The notes beneath the pieces are model-generated. The model had not been told where the DNA came from, ran no database searches, and saw only the letters and a list, made by a program, of their open reading frames with translations. Both the position numbers and the translations under genes were made by a program. Of a stretch of DNA of 51,481 bases, positions 40,663 to 48,076 are shown in pieces (position 1 is the stretch's first letter; every line of letters begins with the position of its first letter). Source of the stretch: a virus; the IMG/VR virus record IMGVR_UViG_3300031259_000021, positions 1-51,481 of that record, one strand, 5' to 3'.

Positions 40663-41061
40663 TTACCGCTGGGTCAGCATCCCTTGGACCACCGCTTTCC
40701 ATGTGTTCATGGCGATTTCGCGCTGGGCAGGGCTCAACCGCTGCATGTCAGCGGCCACCGTCCGGAGGTCCACCCGGGTCTCCTCGGTTGTTCCCGCGAA
40801 TTCCTGGGGGTTGAGCCCATCAGGCACCACGTCTGGGTAATCCCAGAAGTCGGCCATCTTGTATTGGCCCTTGGTAAGGGTCACCAGGTTCCGGAGCTTG
40901 TCCTCGCCCGGGCGCCTGGTCTTGTCGGCCATGTACTTATCGAGAGATTGCGGTGATAGTTCCATGGCCAAGGCAACGCCTGCTCGGGACATGCCGAATT
41001 CTTCCCGGCACCAAGTGACGGCATCTCGAAAATTGTCCCAGTGTGCCCAAATCTTGGCCAT
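40663..41061 (-). CDS. CI-like phage repressor
   Basis: 132 residues from ATG at 41061. The N-terminal domain NFRDAVTWCREEFGMSRAGV, ALAMELSPQSLDKYMADKTR has a helix-turn-helix, and the C-terminal part (VDLRTVAADMQRLSPAQREI) is a short helical dimerisation-like region; no LexA-type Ser/Lys protease domain is present. A longer start at 41133 would make the coding region cover both operators and is less likely. The ribosome site at 41061 is poor (GAGGGA too close), so weak or leaderless translation is possible. Confidence 0.72.
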   Translation of the reverse strand: MAKIWAHWDNFRDAVTWCREEFGMSRAGVALAMELSPQSLDKYMADKTRRPGEDKLRNLVTLTKGQYKMADFWDYPDVVPDGLNPQEFAGTTEETRVDLRTVAADMQRLSPAQREIAMNTWKAVVQGMLTQR

Positions 41062-41078
41062 TCCCTCATGGTCCGCAC

Positions 41079-41097
41079 CTGGGACAAAAAGTCCATG
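41079..41097. promoter_or_regulatory. Imperfect repressor operator upstream of the repressor start
   Basis: GGACA-AAA-AGTCCAT (41082-41096) matches the 19-bp operator plan with one change in the right arm core. It lies about 20 bp upstream of the preferred repressor ATG, a natural place for autoregulation. Confidence 0.5.
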
Positions 41098-41107
41098 CGG
41101 ACACCTA

Positions 41108-41136
41108 TTGCGAAATAGGGACAATGTGTCCATACT
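41108..41136 (+). promoter_or_regulatory. Rightward early promoter with embedded operator
   Basis: -35 TTGCGA (41108-41113), 17-bp spacer, -10 CATACT (41131-41136). The operator TAGGGACAATGTGTCCATA (41116-41134) differs from the leftward operator in one arm base and sits in the same place relative to the boxes. The expected start point is at about 41143, the A of the cro ATG. Confidence 0.7.
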
Positions 41137-41142
41137 TCCTGT

Positions 41143-41403
41143 ATGGTCTCCCCCTGGAACAATCTCCCCCTTTCCCTCGCCGAAATCGCCCGAAGGTGCC
41201 ACATCTCTGATTCCCTCCTTCGCAAGGTGAAGTCTGGCAAGCGTCCGGCCACTGAGGACCTGGCCGTGAAGATCCACCACGTCACTGGAGGCGCTCTGCC
41301 CTGCTGGGTCCTCCGCCCTGACCGATGGCGGGAAGGGCAGGTTCCGCCGCTGCCTCTTGACCTCGATGTTCATCTTCCAGTCCCCTCAGCGCCTGCGGCA
41401 TGA
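41143..41403 (+). CDS. Cro/YdaS-like repressor
   Basis: 86 residues. LSLAEIARRCHISDSLLRKV, KSGKRPATEDLAVKIHHVTG is a helix-turn-helix, and GGALPCWVLRPDRW is the signature ending of YdaS/Cro-like proteins. No Shine-Dalgarno lies ahead, and the promoter puts the transcript start at the ATG, so the mRNA is probably leaderless. It is divergent from the repressor and should compete for the same operators. Confidence 0.8.
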   Translation: MVSPWNNLPLSLAEIARRCHISDSLLRKVKSGKRPATEDLAVKIHHVTGGALPCWVLRPDRWREGQVPPLPLDLDVHLPVPSAPAA

Positions 41404-41558
41404 GGCCAGCGATCGAACGGCACCATGTTGCCCACCCTGCTGCCGCGCTCACTCCTGAGCTTGAGCACCAGGCGCAGCTGCGCCGCCTCCGGGTTGTTTT
41501 GCTCCCAGAGGCAGCGGTGCGCCTGTACGCGTTTTTCAGGCAAGCCTGGATCTTCCAT
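41370..41558 (-). CDS. Candidate antisense small protein behind cro
   Basis: 62 residues from ATG at 41558 with GGAGG 4-5 bases upstream. Third codon positions are strongly G/C on this strand (GCG CAC CGC TGC CTC TGG GAG), while the competing + strand ORF 41400-41588 has poor third positions and no ribosome site. The product contains PEKRVQAHRCLWEQNNPEAA and RLVLKLRSERGSRVGNMVPF. It overlaps the cro 3' end and lies where lambda has the PRE transcript. No family recognised. Confidence 0.5.
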   Translation of the reverse strand: MEDPGLPEKRVQAHRCLWEQNNPEAAQLRLVLKLRSERGSRVGNMVPFDRWPHAAGAEGTGR

Positions 41559-41587
41559 CTACCCTCCATTTTCCAAGTGAGACTTTG

Positions 41588-41854
41588 ATGGTTCAAGGGA
41601 AAGATAGGCCAAATGAACTAATTGTTGATCCATATTCAGTAAACGTACGAAAAATTCTAAACCGCCTCATCGCCGTGCACGACGCGAAGCAGGAGTGGCT
41701 GGCCGAGGTGTGCGGATGCACTACGCAGGCTATGGGCCAGTACCGCAGCGGGAAGCGCCCCCTCCCGATCCACATCGCCGCCCGGGTCGACCTGGCCTTC
41801 GAGTGCCACGAAATGCACGACGAGATGGGGCGCATGGAAGGGAGGGCTTCATGA
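41588..41854 (+). CDS. CII-like / XRE-type regulator
   Basis: 88 residues from ATG 41588 (TTG 41585 would add one residue). VRKILNRLIAVHDAKQEWLA, EVCGCTTQAMGQYRSGKRPL is a helix-turn-helix with a following helical region (HIAARVDLAFECHEMHDEMG). Being the next regulator after cro it fits the place of CII, which would favour lysogeny by activating repressor and int; function is inferred from order. Confidence 0.65.
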   Translation: MVQGKDRPNELIVDPYSVNVRKILNRLIAVHDAKQEWLAEVCGCTTQAMGQYRSGKRPLPIHIAARVDLAFECHEMHDEMGRMEGRAS

Positions 41855-41907
41855 CCGCCGAAATCATTTCCTGGGCCGTCTGCATCGCCGCCATGGCCGT
41901 GCTCTGA
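41851..41907 (+). CDS. 18-residue hydrophobic micro-protein
   Basis: MTAEIISWAVCIAAMAVL, from ATG 41851 overlapping the previous stop (ATGA), with GGAGG 5 bases upstream. The product is a single short membrane helix. It may be a real membrane peptide like phage Kil-type proteins or simply a coupling leader. Confidence 0.45.
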   Translation: MTAEIISWAVCIAAMAVL

Positions 41908-41929
41908 CCCATCTTCTTCCCAAACGAAA

Positions 41930-41950
41930 AGCCCCGCGGTCAACGGGGCT
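41930..41950. terminator. Hairpin between the regulators and the HNH gene
   Basis: AGCCCCG (41930-41936) pairs exactly with CGGGGCT (41944-41950). The run of T is on the leftward side (TTTTCGTTT), so it ends leftward transcripts best; rightward it could be a weak tR1-like site needing antitermination. Confidence 0.55.
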
Positions 41951-41979
41951 GAACTTCAACCGCTTCACAGGAGCGATCC

Positions 41980-42297
41980 ATGAATAATATCAACGAAAGT
42001 GACGCCGCCGTCAAGGCTCGACTGGAGGCGCACACCTACTTCGAGCCCACCACCGGGTGCTGGATCTATACCGGGTGCTGGGACAAGGACGGCTACGGGA
42101 AGGTCCACTTCCGGGGCGAGACGATCCGTGTGCACCAGGCCTCGTTCAGCCTGTTCCGCGGCCGGCTCCGGCGGGGCAAGGAAATCGACCACACGTGCAA
42201 CATCCGCGCGTGCTGGAACCCCGATCACCTCGAGGACGTGAGCAGGGCCTGCAACTGCCGGCGGATCTTCAGCCGGCGGAAAGCGATGGCCGCATGA
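41980..42297 (+). CDS. HNH endonuclease
   Basis: 105 residues, ATG with AGGAG 7 bases upstream. GCWIYTGCWDKDGYGKVHFR, EIDHTCNIRACWNPDHLEDV and NCRR form the usual phage HNH plan, with D70-H71, N80 and H83 as likely catalytic/metal residues and Cys pairs for zinc. It may be a free-standing homing nuclease or a replication/packaging helper. Overlaps RusA by 4 bases. Confidence 0.82.
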   Translation: MNNINESDAAVKARLEAHTYFEPTTGCWIYTGCWDKDGYGKVHFRGETIRVHQASFSLFRGRLRRGKEIDHTCNIRACWNPDHLEDVSRACNCRRIFSRRKAMAA

Positions 42298-42653
42298 TCT
42301 GGACCATCAAAATCTCCGCCGCCACCCCCAGCGGCAACACGACCCTGCGCAAGCACTGGGCCGCCCGGGGCCGGCAGCAGTTCGACATGTATTTCCTCCT
42401 GGCCGCGGGCCTCAACAAGGTGGCACCCATCCCGGCCGCCACCGGCAAGCGCCGCCTGACCATCGAGCGCCACGGGAAACGGCTGCTCGACGCCGACAAC
42501 CTGGCCGCCGGCTGCAAGGCCCTTATCGACGTCGTCAAGTTCCGGAAGCTGATCCTCGACGACAACCCGGCGGTCTGCGAGCTGGTGTTCCGGCAGGCGC
42601 CCGCCTCCATCCTCGCCCCCTTCACCCTCGTAACCCTGGAAGACATCGCATGA
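42294..42653 (+). CDS. RusA-like Holliday junction resolvase
   Basis: 119 residues from ATG 42294; the upstream ORF part is a shadow of the HNH gene. KRLLDADNLAAGCKALIDVV and LILDDNPAV carry the acidic residues of RusA (D66, D68, D79, D89/D90) in PF05866. It cuts recombination junctions before packaging. Overlapping starts link it to HNH and ParB-like genes. Confidence 0.82.
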   Translation: MIWTIKISAATPSGNTTLRKHWAARGRQQFDMYFLLAAGLNKVAPIPAATGKRRLTIERHGKRLLDADNLAAGCKALIDVVKFRKLILDDNPAVCELVFRQAPASILAPFTLVTLEDIA

Positions 42654-43726
42654 GCAACGTTCGCAGCATTCTCCTTCGTCACATCCGCCTGGACGGCGGC
42701 ACCCAGGCCCGGGTCAAGGTCGACCAGGCCGCCATCGACGAATACGCCGAAGCCATGGAGGCCGGCGCCAGCTTTCCGGCCGTGGTTGTGTTCGAGGACC
42801 ACACCAGCAATCTCCTCTGGCTGGGCGATGGCTTCCACCGTGTGGCCGCCGCCGAGGCCGCCGGCAAGAAGAACATCAAGGCCGAGATCAGGGAAGGCGG
42901 CCTCCGGGAGGCGCGGCTGTTCGCCATCGGTGCCAACGTCACCCACGGCGTGCGCCGGTCGAACGCCGACAAGCGCATGGCCGTCTCCCTGCTTCTTGAT
43001 GACCCCGAGTGGGGCGCCTGGAGCAATCGTGAAATCGCAAGGGTCGCTGGCGTAAGTGAGTTTCTTGTCAGAGATATGAAGGATGAGAGAGTGCGATTAA
43101 ATCGCACCCAGGAGGGCACTGGGGTGCCAACCGTTGGCACCCCGACCAAGGAAAAACCGGCACCTGGGCCAGCCAAAGCCGACAGCACCACCTGGTCCGA
43201 GATGGAGGCTGGCGCCACCGAGCAGGTGTGCGGCGTCTCCGAATCGACCAGGTCATTCCCCTATGTCGATGAAGCCCAGCTCCACCCGGCCGTGCCGCCC
43301 GCCGCCCCCATCAAGGCCGACCCGCTGCCGCCCGGGCCTGACGATCGGGACAGCCGGATCGTGCAGCTCGAGCACCTGGTCGAGGTGAAGGACGCGGAGA
43401 TCGCCGAGCTGACCCGAAAGCTCGAGGAAGCCGGCGCCCAGGTCCAGGAGCTGGCCGAGGAGCTGGCCGCCGCACAGCGGGTGCTGGATGGTGAGGATCT
43501 GTTGAAATCCTTCCAGACCGAGGTCACCCGGGCCCAGGCCCTGGCGCGCACCACCGAGGAGCGGTTCCGGGGCATGCAGAACCAGAACAAGGCGCTGTCC
43601 AAGTCGGCCACCTCCTGGAAGCGGAAATTCGAGGCCCTGGAGCGGAAAACCAAGGGCACACCCGAGCCGGTCGCGGATCCCGAGATCGAATTCGACGAAT
43701 GCCCCTATCCCCCCGTCGAGGTGTGA
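42650..43726 (+). CDS. ParB/sulfiredoxin-domain protein with coiled coil
   Basis: 358 residues. The N-terminal ParB-like nuclease domain has TQARVKVDQAAIDEYAEAME and GDGFHRVAAAEAAGKKNIKA (about 55-75), followed by a helix-turn-helix (WSNREIARVAGVSEFLVRDM), a low-complexity linker and a coiled coil (about 236-340). Such phage proteins may act in replication control or host DNA modification. The stop is one base before the helicase ATG. The left-edge fragment at 2-103 is another allele's tail. Confidence 0.8.
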   Translation: MSNVRSILLRHIRLDGGTQARVKVDQAAIDEYAEAMEAGASFPAVVVFEDHTSNLLWLGDGFHRVAAAEAAGKKNIKAEIREGGLREARLFAIGANVTHGVRRSNADKRMAVSLLLDDPEWGAWSNREIARVAGVSEFLVRDMKDERVRLNRTQEGTGVPTVGTPTKEKPAPGPAKADSTTWSEMEAGATEQVCGVSESTRSFPYVDEAQLHPAVPPAAPIKADPLPPGPDDRDSRIVQLEHLVEVKDAEIAELTRKLEEAGAQVQELAEELAAAQRVLDGEDLLKSFQTEVTRAQALARTTEERFRGMQNQNKALSKSATSWKRKFEALERKTKGTPEPVADPEIEFDECPYPPVEV

Positions 43727-43727
43727 G

Positions 43728-45248
43728 ATGGACTTCGGAGGAGAATTCCCACCACCCCGTGATTTCCAGGAGAAGACCCTCGAATCCTTGAGACAAGGGA
43801 TCCGCGAGGGCCACCGCCGGCAATGTGCCATGGCGCCCACCGGCGGAGGCAAGACCTACATCGCCATGCGTGTCATTGAGCGGGCCCTCGCCAAAAGCCG
43901 GCGCGCCCTGTTCATCGCCGACCGGATCACCCTCATCAACCAGACCTCGGAGACGGCCGAGCGGTACGGCCTCTGGAACCACGGCATCATCCAGGCCAGC
44001 AACCCCCGGATGGACCTGGCCCGTCCGTTTCAGATCGCCAGCCTTCAGACCCTGGCGGCCCGCGGCTGGCCCAAGGACATCGACGTGATCGTGGTCGACG
44101 AGTGCCACACCCAGTACAAAACCTGGGTCGACTACGTCACCAGCGACGAATGCACGGCGCAGGTGATCGGCCTCAGCGCCACACCGTTCTCCAAAGGCCT
44201 GGGCAAGGTCTTCACGCGCCTGGTCAACGCCGCCACCATGCACGAGCTGACCGAGCTGGGGATCCTGGTGCCCATGCGCCTGTTCTCCTGCCGGAAGCCG
44301 GATATGTCCGGGGCGGCGACGGTGGGCGGGGTCGCCAACGGGGAGTGGACGGCCGAGGCCGCCAGCGAGCGGGAGATCGCCATCGTCGGCGACGTCGTCA
44401 CCGAGTGGACCCGCCACGCCTTCAACCTGAAGACCATCGTCTTCGGCGCCACCATCGTGCACTGCGAGGAGCTGTGCAAGCAGTTCCTCGCGTGCGGGGT
44501 CCAGGCCGCGGTCTTCACGGCCAACACCACCGAGGAGGAGCGGGCGGTGCTGCTGGAGGAATACCGGCGCCACGATTCCAGCCTACGCGTCCTGATCAGC
44601 GTCGAGGCCCTGGCCAAGGGCTTCGATGTGCCCGACGTCGAATGCGTCTGCGACTGCCGGCCGCTCAGGAAAAGCCTCTCCACTGCCATCCAAATGTGGG
44701 GCAGGGGCCTCCGCTCCTCCAAGGAGACCGGGAAGACCGAGTGCCTGCTGCTGGACTTCTCCGGCAACATCATCCGGTTCATGGCCGACTACGAGCGGAT
44801 CTTCTTCGAGGGCCTGGACAAGCTGGACGACGGGGAAAAGCTCGACAAGGAGGTTCGCAAGGACGAGGAGCACGAGCCCAGGCCCTGCCCGGCCTGCGGC
44901 TACACCCCCTTCGCTAAGAAGTGCATGCGCTGCGGCCACGAGGTCAAGCCGGTGTGCCTGGTGGAGCACCTGCCCGGGCACATGGAGGAGGTCATCCTCT
45001 GCGGCAAGAAGAAGCTGGCCAACGACAAGATGGACCTGTGGACCCAGGTCGCCACCTACGCCCGCCAGAGGGCCAAGCCCGGCGGCAACCCGGCCGGCAG
45101 GGCCGCCCACCTGTTCAAGGACATCACCGGCGAGTGGCCGCCCCGCGGCTGCAAGTTCGAGACCACGCCCGAGGTACAGCCCACCCGGAACACCATGGAC
45201 AAGATCCGCTCCCTGAGCATCGCCTTCGCGCACAGGAGGGCGTCATGA
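43728..45248 (+). CDS. Superfamily II helicase, variant 2 without internal zinc ribbon
   Basis: 506 residues. Walker A APTGGGKT (36-43), DECH (124-127), SAT (150-152) and QMWGRGLR near 318-325 are all present, as is the C-terminal ribbon CPACG/CMRCG. Compared with the allele at 103 it lacks about 29 residues with four cysteines between DECH and SAT, but the rest is close. This allele completes the 43,568-bp unit. Confidence 0.9.
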   Translation: MDFGGEFPPPRDFQEKTLESLRQGIREGHRRQCAMAPTGGGKTYIAMRVIERALAKSRRALFIADRITLINQTSETAERYGLWNHGIIQASNPRMDLARPFQIASLQTLAARGWPKDIDVIVVDECHTQYKTWVDYVTSDECTAQVIGLSATPFSKGLGKVFTRLVNAATMHELTELGILVPMRLFSCRKPDMSGAATVGGVANGEWTAEAASEREIAIVGDVVTEWTRHAFNLKTIVFGATIVHCEELCKQFLACGVQAAVFTANTTEEERAVLLEEYRRHDSSLRVLISVEALAKGFDVPDVECVCDCRPLRKSLSTAIQMWGRGLRSSKETGKTECLLLDFSGNIIRFMADYERIFFEGLDKLDDGEKLDKEVRKDEEHEPRPCPACGYTPFAKKCMRCGHEVKPVCLVEHLPGHMEEVILCGKKKLANDKMDLWTQVATYARQRAKPGGNPAGRAAHLFKDITGEWPPRGCKFETTPEVQPTRNTMDKIRSLSIAFAHRRAS

Positions 45249-46210
45249 TCCCCCTCGAAAAGACAACGGCCGCGGCCCAGGGCCGGTGGCGGGACATCCT
45301 GCTGCACTTCGGCGTGGAGGCCCGATACCTCGAGGACCGGCACGGGCCCTGCCCGCTCTGCAGGGACGGGGAGGACCGCTTCCGCTGGGACAACACCGAC
45401 GGCAACGGCGGGTACTACTGCTCTGCCTGCGGGCCCGGCTCGGGCATGCACATGCTCATGGTCCTGAAGGGCTGGGACTTCCCCCGGGCGGCCAAGGAGG
45501 TGGACGCCTTCTTGCCGAACGCCAAGGTGGAGCAGGCCCGGGCCGTGCGCAGCGAAAAGTCAAAGGAGGACGCCATTCTCCAAGTCTGGAACACGTCGCG
45601 CCGCTTGGCCCTTGGAGATCCCGTGTGGACCTACCTGGAGTCCAGGTGCGGACCTCTCGACCCACCACCCAGGAACATCCGGTTCCACCCCTCCCTGCGC
45701 CACAGCGTGGATGGAGGGAACCATCCAGTGATGGTCGCCAGGTCCTTCTTTGCCGACGGAACGCCGGGCGGATTGCATCGAACGTTCCTCACCCCAGATG
45801 GAAGGAAAGCACAGGTAGACCCCGTTCGGCAGGCCCTGGGCAAGCTGCGGCGCGAAGCGGATGGGCCTGGGGCTGCAATTCCGTTGACCCTCAAGGCCGA
45901 TCGCCTGGGGATCGCTGAAGGCATCGAGACGGCGATCTGCGCCGGCATTCTGCACGACATGCCGGTTTGGGCCGCCATAAGCGCTAACGGGCTGAGGGCC
46001 TGGGTCCCTCCGGAGGGTGTTCGATCCGTGGTGGTCTTCGGGGACAACGACGCAAACCGTGTCGGCCAGAAGGCCGCCTGGGCATGTGCGTCCCATATGG
46101 CCGACTTGGGCCTGGACGTAGAGGTGTGCATCCCTCCCATCCCTGGGCAGGACTGGCAAGACGTATGGGCCGTGCAGCACGCGCAGCCCAAGCTGCAGGG
46201 GGTGGCCTGA
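45245..46210 (+). CDS. Phage primase, variant 2 with diverged TOPRIM half
   Basis: 321 residues from ATG 45245 in an ATGA overlap. Zinc finger CPLC/CSAC as in variant 1 and TOPRIM motifs RLGIAEGIETA and VFGDND. Residues 1-105 are about nine-tenths alike between alleles; after that they share mainly motif residues, and the DNA from about 45557 uses more A/T-ending codons. The second half was probably acquired by recombination. Confidence 0.88.
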   Translation: MIPLEKTTAAAQGRWRDILLHFGVEARYLEDRHGPCPLCRDGEDRFRWDNTDGNGGYYCSACGPGSGMHMLMVLKGWDFPRAAKEVDAFLPNAKVEQARAVRSEKSKEDAILQVWNTSRRLALGDPVWTYLESRCGPLDPPPRNIRFHPSLRHSVDGGNHPVMVARSFFADGTPGGLHRTFLTPDGRKAQVDPVRQALGKLRREADGPGAAIPLTLKADRLGIAEGIETAICAGILHDMPVWAAISANGLRAWVPPEGVRSVVVFGDNDANRVGQKAAWACASHMADLGLDVEVCIPPIPGQDWQDVWAVQHAQPKLQGVA

Positions 46211-46590
46211 TGTCAGGCGGGTATTCCAAACTCTTTTCGGGCATCCTCACCAGCTCCATCTGGTGCGAGCCGGACCACGTCCTCCGCGTCTGGATCGCCA
46301 TGCTGGCCCACTGCGACGCGGACGGCTACGTCCCGGGGTCGGTCCCGGGGTTCGCGTCCATGGCCCGCGTGGGCCTCCCGGAGATGCGCGAGGCTATCGC
46401 CAAGCTGGGAGCTCCCGACCCCGACAGCCGCAACCAGGACAACGAGGGCCGGCGCATCGAGACCGTGGAGGGCGGGTGGCAGATCCTCAACTATCCGATC
46501 TACCGGAACATGTGCCAGGACAAGCCCGGATCTAAGGCCAAGGCGATGCGGAAATCGAGGGCCAAAAACAAGGGCGCTGACCCTGGGTAA
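46210..46590 (+). CDS. Replication-associated winged-helix-like protein (copy 2)
   Basis: 126 residues, same as 2642-3022, here downstream of the variant 2 primase with a TGATG overlap. Thus the same replication protein works with two different primase alleles if both units are real. Confidence 0.7.
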   Translation: MSGGYSKLFSGILTSSIWCEPDHVLRVWIAMLAHCDADGYVPGSVPGFASMARVGLPEMREAIAKLGAPDPDSRNQDNEGRRIETVEGGWQILNYPIYRNMCQDKPGSKAKAMRKSRAKNKGADPG

Positions 46591-46650
46591 CACGTTGCAA
46601 AACCGGTAACGCGTTACCTCTCGTGGTAACGCCAGGTAACACCGAGTAAC
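46586..46650 (+). repeat. GGTAACRC iteron cluster (copy 2)
   Basis: Same five sites as at 3018-3082: starts at 46586, 46605 (palindrome 46605-46618), 46625, 46635 and 46645. Unchanged although the genes upstream differ. Confidence 0.6.
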
Positions 46651-46758
46651 GCCTGCCTCTGCTTCTGCTTCTGCCTTTGTTTCTTTTCCTGGGCCACCAG
46701 AAAAACAGGAACACGTACAGCATCCCCACCCCCCTGCACCCCCGCGAAAGGCCACCCC

Positions 46759-47112
46759 ATGAACACCACCTCCCCCACGCTGGCCCAGGAATCCCTCACG
46801 ATCATCCACCACCAGCCCACGAGGTGCTTCTTCCTCCTGAGCACCCAGCCGATCGGCTACGGCGCGCAGCGCCTGGTGCAGCAGGAGACGATCATCCCCT
46901 TCGGCTCTTTCTCTTCCCGCCCGGATCCCATCCGCCGGGCCTGGCTGTTCGTGGAGGCGAACCGCGCGATGCACCCGCGCCCCGAACCCCCCGCGCCCCC
47001 GCCCACCCGGCCCCAGGTACTGCGGAGTGCCCTGACCCGGTGCATCGGCTGGCTGGTCCCCCGGACCCCCGCCTCTGCGCGCGAGAACGTGTCTCATCGG
47101 GTGCCCCGGTGA
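46759..47112 (+). CDS. Hypothetical protein (copy 2)
   Basis: 117 residues, the same as 3191-3544, with the GTGA overlap into ninB. Confidence 0.5.
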   Translation: MNTTSPTLAQESLTIIHHQPTRCFFLLSTQPIGYGAQRLVQQETIIPFGSFSSRPDPIRRAWLFVEANRAMHPRPEPPAPPPTRPQVLRSALTRCIGWLVPRTPASARENVSHRVPR

Positions 47113-47537
47113 AGCCCGAAGTGTTCGTCCTCCGGGATGACGACGACGCCGCCTCCCTCTACGCCTTCCTGAAGCTCAACCGGCGGCAGCAGGCTACCCT
47201 CGGCAAGCCGCTCTCTGTTGTCGTCTCCCTCGAGAAGACCAAGCGCAGCATCGCCGCCAACGCCTACTACTGGGGCGTGGTCCTGAAGCAGATCGCGGAG
47301 CAGGTGTGGGTCGAGGGCACCCGCCAATACGCTCCCAAGGTCTGGCATGAGGAGTTCAAGGACCGGTTCGCGCCACGGATCGATCACCCCCTCGGCGGCA
47401 GCTACCCCATGAGCACCACGGACATGGACGACGAGCAGTTCCAGACCTTCGTCCACGAGGTGGAGGTCTTCGCGGCCCAGGAGCTGCAGGTGCGGTTCGT
47501 GGACAGCCGGGCGGTGGCGCCAGGGTGGGCGGCCTGA
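47109..47537 (+). CDS. ninB: NinB-like recombination protein (copy 2)
   Basis: 142 residues, the same as 3541-3969, GTG start. Confidence 0.85.
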   Translation: MKPEVFVLRDDDDAASLYAFLKLNRRQQATLGKPLSVVVSLEKTKRSIAANAYYWGVVLKQIAEQVWVEGTRQYAPKVWHEEFKDRFAPRIDHPLGGSYPMSTTDMDDEQFQTFVHEVEVFAAQELQVRFVDSRAVAPGWAA

Positions 47538-48076
47538 TGGGGAGGAAGTCGAAGCTCACTGAGGACCAGAAGGCCGACGTCCAGCGAAGGATGGCCGCCG
47601 GGGAATCCTGCCGCGCTCTCGCCCGGGAATTCGGGATGGCGGAGTCGAGCCTGCGAGCTTACTTTTCTGCGCGCGTGGCAAAAATCCAAACCACTGCAAA
47701 AAGGCTAGCTACGGTTGAGGATGAAGTTGCTGCGCTGCCTGTATCCGCGCAATTGACGGTGCGCGACCTCGCCGCGAACATGCGCACCACCGCCGCGAAC
47801 CTGGCCGCCGTCACTGCCCTGAACACCCGGACCGCCCACCGCCTGGCAAAGCTGGCCGACAAGACCATGGATCGGCTGGAGGATCCCGAGGTCAAGGCGG
47901 AGCGCAGGGAGGTGGAGCTGCTCAATCTCGCCACCTACGGCTCCCTCTCGCACAACCTCAGCCGGGTGGGCGTGTCCCTGGTCACCGCTGGCCACCCGCT
48001 GAAGCCAGACGAAGAGACCGGGCCGAACCTGGACGGCGCCATGGATGACCTGCGCCGCCGCTTGGGGATGGCATGA
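47537..48076 (+). CDS. Terminase small subunit (copy 2)
   Basis: 179 residues, the same as 3969-4508, with the N-terminal helix-turn-helix. Confidence 0.8.
   Translation: MGRKSKLTEDQKADVQRRMAAGESCRALAREFGMAESSLRAYFSARVAKIQTTAKRLATVEDEVAALPVSAQLTVRDLAANMRTTAANLAAVTALNTRTAHRLAKLADKTMDRLEDPEVKAERREVELLNLATYGSLSHNLSRVGVSLVTAGHPLKPDEETGPNLDGAMDDLRRRLGMA

Noticed and set aside
41400-41588. Rightward ORF of 62 codons after cro
   Set aside because: Start overlaps the cro stop but it has no ribosome site, poor third-position GC and an odd composition; the opposite strand frame is better supported.
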